Both the position numbers and the translations under genes were made by a program. Shown here in pieces: positions 6,575 through 11,468 of a stretch of DNA of 11,468 bases. Source of the stretch: Bacteroidota bacterium (lineage in GTDB: Bacteria; Bacteroidota; Ignavibacteria; Tepidaquicellales; Tepidaquicellaceae); assembly GCA_023429265.1 (NCBI GenBank), contig JAEYVS010000148.1, positions 1 to 11,468 on the forward strand. Direction: 5' to 3'. The notes beneath the pieces are model-generated. The model did no database searches. It was not told the origin of the DNA and was given only the letters and a program-made list of their open reading frames with translations. Position 1 is the first letter of the stretch; every line of letters begins with the position of its first letter.

Positions 6575-6832
6575 TTTTTAATCTTTCCTTTCGTTGTATT
6601 TGTATTTGGGAAAATTAACATGATCGTATTGTTTTGATTCACATTAATTCTCGTTCTTTAATCCCTCTCTGCCATTATATATTACAATCGCTATGCCACG
6701 AAGTGCCAAAAGATTATAGTAAATAAAACATTGTAATTTCAATTATTATTTTTACTTCTATGTTTTAGGCAAATTTGGGGAATTAACGGCGGGGCTTTTA
6801 TGAGAATAAGTAACCCTAATTGCCACAAAAAA
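6575..6832. other. Gene-free, AT-rich intergenic region
   Basis: No convincing ORF or RNA gene was found between the PfpI-type start and the terminator of the lipoprotein gene. The stretch holds the promoter candidate at 6681-6709, the overlapping imperfect inverted repeat at 6694-6708, and AT-rich sequence without other recognisable structure. Confidence 0.6.
6681..6709 (-). promoter_or_regulatory. Sigma-70-like promoter candidate for the PfpI-type gene with overlapping inverted repeat
   Basis: On the minus strand, TTGGCA (6709-6704) and TGTAAT (6686-6681) are separated by 17 bp, each matching 5/6 of the consensus. The expected start near 6674 leaves a ~100-nt leader before the ATG. The imperfect inverted repeat TGCCACGAAGTGCCA (6694-6708, one mismatched pair and a 3-nt centre) covers the -35 box and could be an operator. 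Confidence 0.4.
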
Positions 6833-6858
6833 CCTCCTCCCCGGTTTCGGGAAGGAGG
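6827..6858 (-). terminator. Strong intrinsic terminator of the lipoprotein gene
   Basis: The arms 6833-6843 (CCTCCTCCCCG) and 6848-6858 (CGGGAAGGAGG) pair at 10 of 11 positions around a GTTT loop. On the minus strand the stem is followed directly by TTTTTT (complement of 6827-6832). It starts 24 nt after the stop of the lipoprotein gene. This is a canonical rho-independent terminator and separates the lipoprotein unit from the PfpI-csbD unit. Confidence 0.88.
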
Positions 6859-6881
6859 CTCAGGTAAAAATTTTTTTAAAA

Positions 6882-7559
6882 TTAGAATTTAAACATCCTG
6901 TGAATTCGATTGGCAATAGGAGAGGCTGTATAACGCCAGTTAGCTCCTGCGGGTTCACCGCTGGCAATAAGTAAAGTAGTTAGAGTAGGAGTTTCCCCGG
7001 TTTGCTGGGTATAGAATACATTCCAGCCCTGCTCAAGTGAAAGATTAAATTCGATACGTGTGGTATCGGTACCGCTCGCGGTCGTTGATGACCCTGTTAT
7101 ATTACAGGCTCTATCGATGTAAATGTAGTTTACAATAAATGATCCGGTAACAACCGTGGTATCAAAGTTTTTCTTTTCGATCCTTCCCACCATTGTATTT
7201 GAAATATCAAATACTGACAGGCTTCCGGTGGTGGCATAAAAAGCAGTGGAATCCGATATGGTAATCGCCGTGTCATTACTAATGTCCGACACTGAACGTA
7301 AAATTGCAGGGGGAGGAACGGTAAGATTCAAATCCAGATTACCATCAGCAAGAATAGTATCGGTTCCCACAACAGCGGCTCCCGTTCCGGTGGCTATTGC
7401 CTGGGCAATCAATATCTGGGAGGGCCAGTTTTGTATTGACCCGCTCAGATTAGTAGTGGTATTACCGCCCGGATCAGTGATAATTTCATCGTCTTTATTG
7501 CAGGCAATGAAAAGTAAAGCACATAGAAGCAATGCGCTTGATTTAATTAATTTGTTCAT
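6882..7559 (-). CDS. Orphan lipoprotein, probably surface-exposed
   Basis: This is a 225-residue predicted lipoprotein. Residues 1-19 are a signal peptide and the lipobox is LFIAC with Cys20. The residues after the cysteine are NKDDE. In Bacteroidota such as Capnocytophaga, a Lys plus acidic run just after the lipidated Cys is a known export signal to the outer face of the outer membrane; its use in this organism is inference. A Thr/Gly-rich linker follows. The rest is Ser/Thr-rich with alternating hydrophobic residues (probable beta-sandwich), ending RIHRMFKF. Two cysteines precede or lie in the body besides Cys20 (Cys13 in the signal, one near DRACNI). I recognise no catalytic motif or named family. 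GGGAG (7565-7569) lies 5 nt before the ATG. The secreted hydrolase gene lies 79 nt upstream on the same strand, and a strong terminator lies downstream. Confidence 0.85.
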   Translation of the reverse strand: MNKLIKSSALLLCALLFIACNKDDEIITDPGGNTTTNLSGSIQNWPSQILIAQAIATGTGAAVVGTDTILADGNLDLNLTVPPPAILRSVSDISNDTAITISDSTAFYATTGSLSVFDISNTMVGRIEKKNFDTTVVTGSFIVNYIYIDRACNITGSSTTASGTDTTRIEFNLSLEQGWNVFYTQQTGETPTLTTLLIASGEPAGANWRYTASPIANRIHRMFKF

Positions 7560-7638
7560 TGTATCTCCCTAAGTTAAGTTTATAAATCCCATACTAATCC
7601 CTTTAACCATATTATCCCTAAAATTTTAAATTCAAAAA

Positions 7639-8631
7639 CTATTCCAAAAACTGCACCAGCTCTGAATGAAACCTGTCGACTGCTTCAAAATGCGGAATAT
7701 GCCCTACATTATGCAATTCCACCAGTTTAGATTCGGAGATGGCGTCGCGGGTTTTTTTACCGAGATCCGGGTATTGTCCCATTGTTGCCCTTACGCTTTC
7801 TGATACTTTGTCCTTTCCCAGCGCAGTACGGTCTTCCTGGCCGATGATGATGAGTGTAGGTACTGATATCAATGGAAACTCATATACAACGGGCTGCGTG
7901 TAAACCATATCGGACGTTAGCGCATTTGCCCAGGCGAGTCTTTTAAATTCACCTCCGAGAGTCCACCGGTAGTGTACCTGCACGTATTCTTCGTATTCAT
8001 CCTTCCATTCTACATAATATGTTTCGTGATACTTTCTGATGCCCTGCTCAGTTTTGTTCAGTTCGCTTTCGTAGTTATCTTCTATCGAAGTGTAAGGCAC
8101 ATACACCTTGTAATCTTCGAGCCCAATTGGGTTTTCAAATACCAGCCTGTCGGTCATTTCCGGATACATTAATACAAACCTGGCGGCGACCATACCACCC
8201 ATCGAATGTCCTACGACAGAGACCCGGCTGACACCAATAGCATCCAATAGTTTTTTAGTATTATCCGCGAGCAGGTGAAATGAATACTGAATGTCAGGTT
8301 TGGAGGATTTACCGAAACCTACCTGGTCAGGCACCACAACCCGAAAGCCATTGCCTGTAAGAAAATCGATCGTTTTTTCCCAGTATGCTCCGAAGAAATT
8401 TTTTCCGTGCAGAAGCATTACGGTTTTTCCGTTTGGTGCGCCTTTTGGAGGAACATCCATATAAGCCATTTTGACATCTTCGCCCTGGATATTGAGGTCC
8501 ATATAGCTGACGGGATATGGATAATCATAGTTTTCCATAGCAATGCCTAGAGGCTCAGTAATCTGGGAATAAAGATTATGTGAAAACAGAAAAACAATTG
8601 TGCTCAGAAATATAATGGAAGCAAGCTTCAT
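7639..8631 (-). CDS. Exported alpha/beta hydrolase
   Basis: This 330-residue alpha/beta-hydrolase-fold enzyme carries an N-terminal signal peptide (MKLASIIFLSTIVFLFSHNL, ending YSQ), so it acts in the periplasm or outside. The oxyanion HG is in VMLLHGKNFFG (71-81). PDQVGFGKSSKP (101-112) is the strand-4 loop. The nucleophile elbow GHSMGG places Ser143, the acid is Asp267 in GQEDRT, and His311 in NVGHIPHFE completes the triad. The insertion at ~170-245 is a large aromatic-rich helical cap (YHETYYVEWKDEYEEY) that would shape the substrate pocket. The layout is like epoxide hydrolase/haloalkane dehalogenase/esterase relatives, but a Ser nucleophile favours esterase-type or C-C hydrolase chemistry over dehalogenase. 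There is no T9SS tail. No ribosome site is apparent. The substrate is unknown. Confidence 0.9.
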   Translation of the reverse strand: MKLASIIFLSTIVFLFSHNLYSQITEPLGIAMENYDYPYPVSYMDLNIQGEDVKMAYMDVPPKGAPNGKTVMLLHGKNFFGAYWEKTIDFLTGNGFRVVVPDQVGFGKSSKPDIQYSFHLLADNTKKLLDAIGVSRVSVVGHSMGGMVAARFVLMYPEMTDRLVFENPIGLEDYKVYVPYTSIEDNYESELNKTEQGIRKYHETYYVEWKDEYEEYVQVHYRWTLGGEFKRLAWANALTSDMVYTQPVVYEFPLISVPTLIIIGQEDRTALGKDKVSESVRATMGQYPDLGKKTRDAISESKLVELHNVGHIPHFEAVDRFHSELVQFLE

Positions 8632-8678
8632 AATAATAATTTTATTTTATTGTAATCTTCTACATAGTAAAGTAATTG

Positions 8679-8694
8679 CTTATTTGGCAATAAG
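8679..8694. repeat. Short perfect inverted repeat in a divergent intergenic region
   Basis: CTTATT-TGGC-AATAAG is a perfect 6-bp inverted repeat with a 4-nt centre, in the 210-bp gap between the exported hydrolase and the DUF3078 gene. It is a possible operator or small hairpin. It is short enough and AT-rich enough to occur by chance. Confidence 0.3.
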
Positions 8695-8764
8695 ATTTCA
8701 TTTGAAAAAATAATCTCGGCTAAATAAATCATTTCCTAAGGGTTTAGCATCATTAGCAGATAGA

Positions 8765-8798
8765 TGTCCGGACAATTATTTATAGAAATACTTATATT
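8765..8798 (+). promoter_or_regulatory. Promoter candidate with overlapping palindrome before the DUF3078 gene
   Basis: TGTCCGGACA (8765-8774) is a perfect 10-bp palindrome, GC-rich in an AT-rich gap. Its right part overlaps a poor -35-like box (CGGACA, 8769-8774), with TATATT at 8793-8798 after 18 bp. If this promoter is real, the palindrome would be an operator. The match is modest. Confidence 0.3.
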
Positions 8799-8841
8799 TT
8801 AGATATCTCTTCATAATCTGTAAATAATAGAAGGAGGAAAA

Positions 8842-9681
8842 ATGAAAAAATTTTTAATCACGATGTTTTTATTAATACCGGGAATGTTATTGCCGCAAAG
8901 TGATACGCTATACAAACCGGGTTGGAACCCTTCTGGAGTTTTGAGCCTGAATATCAGCCAGGTAGCATTTAAAGACTGGTCTCTCGGAGGTGAAAACTCC
9001 TACTCCCTGACTACTATTAATAATTTCGGGCTGGCATACAAGAAAGCCCCCGTGCTCTGGAAAAATCAATTGAAGGTAACTCTCGGACAAACACAGATCG
9101 GGGATAATGACCTGCAGACAAGCGACAATGAGCTTTTCTTCGAAAGTATTGTTTCATATGATGTCGGCTGGGTCGTAAACCCATACGCGGCGGCAACATT
9201 CAACACCGTGATCTTAAACGGGTATAACTATGATTCTACTCCTGCCTTTCAGACATCGGCATTTTTAGATCCGGGTTACCTGGTGGAAAGCATCGGGTTT
9301 ACATACGAGGAGTCAAAAACTTTTAATACAAGATTAGGGATAGCTTTCAAGGAAACGTTTGCAAACCGGTTTACTCAATACACCGATGACCCTGCTACTT
9401 CGAATGTAGAGACTTTTAAATTTGAAACGGGAATAGAATCCGTAACCAATGTAAACTGGAATTTTTATGATAACCTGACTTACTCATCGAAGCTGAGTTT
9501 ATTCTCCGCATTCGACCGTTTCGATACCTGGGATGTATCGTGGGATAATACAATGACAGGCAAGATAAACGACTTTATGAATGCGAGCTTGAGCTTTAAG
9601 CTTGTTTACGATGTGAGCCAGTCGCTCAGAACTCAAATAAAAGAGGCTTTGCAGATAGGTTTTACATATACTCTTATTTAA
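8842..9681 (+). CDS. DUF3078 family outer-membrane beta-barrel-like protein
   Basis: This 279-residue exported protein has residues 1-19 as signal peptide (MKKFLITMFLLIPGMLLPQ). The mature start matches the DUF3078 pattern common in Bacteroidota: W-x-P-x-G at WNPSG, LSLNISQVAFKDWSLGGENS (34-53), then alternating beta-strands such as LTTINNFGLAYKK and KNQLKVTLGQTQIG. Strand-rich, aromatic-edged sequence continues to the end (LQIGFTYTLI), as expected for a barrel whose last strand ends in an aromatic-hydrophobic pattern. It probably sits in the outer membrane. The function of the family is unknown. The start is set by AGAAGGAGGAAAA immediately before the ATG, the strongest ribosome site in the window. 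A promoter candidate with a palindrome lies ~45-75 nt upstream. Confidence 0.85.
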   Translation: MKKFLITMFLLIPGMLLPQSDTLYKPGWNPSGVLSLNISQVAFKDWSLGGENSYSLTTINNFGLAYKKAPVLWKNQLKVTLGQTQIGDNDLQTSDNELFFESIVSYDVGWVVNPYAAATFNTVILNGYNYDSTPAFQTSAFLDPGYLVESIGFTYEESKTFNTRLGIAFKETFANRFTQYTDDPATSNVETFKFETGIESVTNVNWNFYDNLTYSSKLSLFSAFDRFDTWDVSWDNTMTGKINDFMNASLSFKLVYDVSQSLRTQIKEALQIGFTYTLI

Positions 9682-9789
9682 ATTTATTATTGCGGATTAT
9701 TTTGCTAATATGACTTATACAGGTCACTTTATATTCACGGAATAAGCAGACGGAGAGTTAAATAAAATATTTTCAGGAGTTTATTTTTT

Positions 9790-10917
9790 ATGAATGAATG
9801 TGGATTTTTTGTCAATCTTGAGGCAGGAAAGTTTAACGATGAAATATCAAAATACAAAGGGAAGTTTGACAATATAGACATCGGAATCTTTCACAAGACA
9901 CTCCCGGGATATATGACTACCCCTGTATACCAGCTTGAAACACTGGCATCGGAACTGGGAATAGGAAAGCTCTACCTGAAAGATGAATCCGACAGGATGG
10001 GATTAAAAGCATTCAAGGTCCTGGGCGCGGCGTACGCAATGAACAGGATAATTAAAGAGAATAAAGGCGACCTTACATTTTGTACAGCCACGGATGGAAA
10101 TCACGGCAGAGCTGTAGCCTGGGCAGCGCGGTTATTCGGGAAGAAGGCTGTGGTATTTGTTCCTGAGCATACAGTTGAAGCAAGATTTAACAGCATAGAG
10201 AATGAAGGCGCGATGGTAATAGAAGTGAAGGGAAACTATGATGACGCAGTAAGAACGGCAAGAATGCAGTCTGAAGAGAAAGGCTGGACATTGATACAGG
10301 ATACAGCGGGAGAGGGGTACGAGGAAATCCCAATAAACATTATGGCGGGCTACACAACGATATTGAGAGAAATGGAGAAGAGTGTAAACACGCCGGGAAA
10401 AGCTTCAGTAGACCTGGTGGTTCTCAGTGCGGGTGTAGGCAGCTGGGCAGCGGCAGCGGTGTGGTATTATTATGAAAGATACGGAGAGAATGCTCCTAAG
10501 ATAGTCCTGGTTGAACCAAAAGGATCCCATTGCTGCCTGGAATCGATGAGGAGGCAGTCTCTCGCGACCATTTCCGGAAGCAATGATACGATAATGGCGG
10601 GGCTAAACTGCGGGACACCATCGACGATAGCCATGGAAATATTAAGCAAAGGCGTAGATGTATTTATCTCAATTCCTGACTGGTATGCAAAGGTGGCAAT
10701 GATGGCGATGTTTTATTCGAAAGGGGAAGATGAACAGATAATCTCAGGCGGCTCGGGAGCGGCAGGACTTGGAGGGCTAATGGCATTATTGAATGAGGAT
10801 GCATTAGCCGAAGCGAAGGATTATTTAGGTTTGAATCACTCTACAAGAGTGCTGGTATTCAATACCGAGGGCAATACCGACCCGGTAAACTTTAACCAGG
10901 TAATTCACGGAGATTAA
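9790..10917 (+). CDS. dpaL: 2,3-Diaminopropionate ammonia-lyase (PLP enzyme)
   Basis: This 375-residue fold-type II PLP enzyme is predicted to convert 2,3-diaminopropionate to pyruvate and two ammonia in the cytoplasm. The match to E. coli YgeX/DpaL runs the whole length: KDESDRMGLKAFKVLGAAYA with the Schiff-base Lys76, TATDGNHGRAVAWAA with Asp102, QDTAGEGY with Asp171 (the two Asp proposed as catalytic acid/base in the E. coli enzyme), the PLP phosphate loop SAGVGSWAA (213-221), IMAGLNCGTP, ISGGSGAAGLG and NTEGNTD. It is shorter than YgeX (398 residues), mainly because a ~17-residue insertion between the Lys helix and the TATD motif is absent. Cys248 and Cys274 align with the cysteines I recall forming a disulfide near the E. 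coli active site. AGGAG lies 10 nt before the ATG. The VOC gene begins 3 nt after the stop. The usual E. coli neighbours (ygeW, ygeY, ssnA) are not in the window. Confidence 0.93.
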   Translation: MNECGFFVNLEAGKFNDEISKYKGKFDNIDIGIFHKTLPGYMTTPVYQLETLASELGIGKLYLKDESDRMGLKAFKVLGAAYAMNRIIKENKGDLTFCTATDGNHGRAVAWAARLFGKKAVVFVPEHTVEARFNSIENEGAMVIEVKGNYDDAVRTARMQSEEKGWTLIQDTAGEGYEEIPINIMAGYTTILREMEKSVNTPGKASVDLVVLSAGVGSWAAAAVWYYYERYGENAPKIVLVEPKGSHCCLESMRRQSLATISGSNDTIMAGLNCGTPSTIAMEILSKGVDVFISIPDWYAKVAMMAMFYSKGEDEQIISGGSGAAGLGGLMALLNEDALAEAKDYLGLNHSTRVLVFNTEGNTDPVNFNQVIHGD

Positions 10918-10920
10918 ATA

Positions 10921-11307
10921 ATGGTAATAAAGATAATCAGCATAGATCACGTGCAGTTATGCATACCGCCCGGCAAGGAGAACGAAGCCAGGAATTTTTA
11001 TTCCGGTGTACTGGAGCTGGAGGAGATAGAGAAGCCCGAATCACTAAAGCCGAACGGCGGATTCTGGTACAGGATCGGGGATTCGCAGGAACTTCATATT
11101 GGAATTGAAGGAAAAGAAGGAATAGAAGAAGCAAGTAAGGAATCCAAAGCGCATCCGGCATTTGAGATACTCCACCTCGATGAAGCCAGGCATTATCTCG
11201 AGAGGAACGGCATTGAGATTAATGAAGAGACACGCATTCCCGGTGTGAGCCGGTTTTCTATCAGGGATCCCTTCGGCAACAGGCTGGAATTCCTTGAAAG
11301 GCTGTAG
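10921..11307 (+). CDS. VOC/glyoxalase-fold protein
   Basis: This 128-residue protein has one vicinal-oxygen-chelate domain with two beta-alpha-beta-beta-beta halves. The first half starts IISIDHVQLCIPPG with ARNFYSGVLEL; the second has HPAFEILHLDEARHYLERNG, then RFSIRDPFGNRLEFLE, the standard ending. Possible metal ligands are His10, His78 and Glu124, with His59 also in a usual strand position (ELHIG). By family such proteins are glyoxalases, dioxygenases, isomerases or resistance proteins, usually as dimers with a divalent metal; the reaction here is unknown. The ATG lies 3 nt after the dpaL stop, so it is almost certainly on the same mRNA and may be translationally coupled. A role linked to a DpaL product or substrate is inference. 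Confidence 0.9.
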   Translation: MVIKIISIDHVQLCIPPGKENEARNFYSGVLELEEIEKPESLKPNGGFWYRIGDSQELHIGIEGKEGIEEASKESKAHPAFEILHLDEARHYLERNGIEINEETRIPGVSRFSIRDPFGNRLEFLERL

Positions 11308-11349
11308 ATTTTAAAAATTTATCTGTAAACTTTGAAATTGGAGATAAAG

Positions 11350-11468
11350 ATGGAAAACTCCAAACCATTTGCTTCCCGGCTGACCGGGAGAATATTAATC
11401 GTTATTGCAGTTGTATCGACTGTCATATCGATGTATTTTTTTGCAAGGCTGCTAATAGATTCATTTAC
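11350..11468 (+). CDS. N-terminal fragment of a membrane protein
   Basis: An open frame starts at the ATG at 11350 and leaves the window after about 39 codons. It has a short cytoplasmic, basic N-terminus (MENSKPFASRLTGR) and then a transmembrane helix (ILIVIAVVSTVISMYFFARL) followed by LIDSF. This resembles the first helix of sensor kinases, SpoIIE-type phosphatases and similar receptors, but the output domain cannot be seen. GGAG (11340-11343) lies 6 nt before the ATG. It follows the VOC gene after 42 nt with no terminator, so it may belong to the same transcript. Confidence 0.7.
   Translation, partial: MENSKPFASRLTGRILIVIAVVSTVISMYFFARLLIDSF

Noticed and set aside
6800..6892. Small plus-strand frame of ~30 codons starting at an ATG at 6800
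   Set aside because: It runs through the terminator hairpin, has no ribosome site, and gives a low-complexity peptide.
7560..7638. Promoter for the lipoprotein gene in the 79-bp gap
   Set aside because: No box pair with acceptable spacing was found (only a TTGAAT/TAATAT pair at 15 bp); read-through from the hydrolase gene is as likely.
9682..9789. Promoter or terminator between the DUF3078 gene and dpaL
   Set aside because: No stem with U-run and no well-spaced box pair is visible; only the AGGAG ribosome site at 9775-9779 can be supported.
1..11468. Defence system, prophage, transposon or integron
   Set aside because: No nuclease, toxin-antitoxin, reverse transcriptase, transposase, integrase or terminal repeats were found on either strand; gene order and content look like ordinary chromosome.

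Overview
The window looks like chromosome of a T9SS-bearing member of the Bacteroidota/Chlorobi/Ignavibacteria group, with Ignavibacteria the best guess. The evidence is two secreted proteins ending in type A type-IX-secretion sorting domains with the YPNPFNP motif, a DUF3078 barrel protein, and a lipoprotein whose residues after the lipidated cysteine (NKDDE) resemble the Bacteroidota surface-export signal. Assignment below phylum level is inference. No rRNA, tRNA, CRISPR, transposase or phage gene was seen.

Layout. (1) Positions 1-1405, minus strand: two tandem secreted YCF48-type beta-propeller genes joined by an ATGA stop/start overlap; the second runs off the left edge. (2) 1406-1485: a gene-free gap with a strong inverted repeat. 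(3) 1486-2133, minus: a coiled-coil plus winged-helix protein of unknown target, divergent from (4) a plus-strand run at 2191-4185: FlaR-type P-loop kinase, cytoplasmic alpha/beta hydrolase, and flavodoxin-fold NAD(P)H:FMN reductase. (5) 4244-5581, plus: a third propeller with a T9SS tail, with its own promoter candidate and a hairpin directly after its stop. (6) 5681-6574, minus: a CsbD-like stress protein and a PfpI/YhbO-type DJ-1 protein, a probable stress pair. (7) 6575-6881: a gene-free gap with a promoter candidate for the PfpI gene and an intrinsic terminator for the next gene. (8) 6882-8631, minus: an orphan lipoprotein and a secreted alpha/beta hydrolase. (9) 8842-9681, plus: a DUF3078 outer-membrane barrel protein. 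(10) 9790-11468, plus: 2,3-diaminopropionate ammonia-lyase (DpaL), a VOC/glyoxalase-fold protein 3 nt downstream, and the start of a membrane protein.

How it fits together. The content is mostly ordinary housekeeping, stress and cell-surface genes in short transcription units. The surface theme (three propellers, one lipoprotein, one barrel, one exported hydrolase) suits a T9SS organism. The cytoplasmic theme is small-molecule handling and stress: a flavin reductase, two hydrolases, PfpI/CsbD, and DpaL/VOC. I found no clear undescribed multi-gene defence or mobile system. The items most worth a second look are the tight DpaL-VOC pair with a compact DpaL, the coiled-coil/winged-helix protein, and the inverted repeat at 1429-1473.
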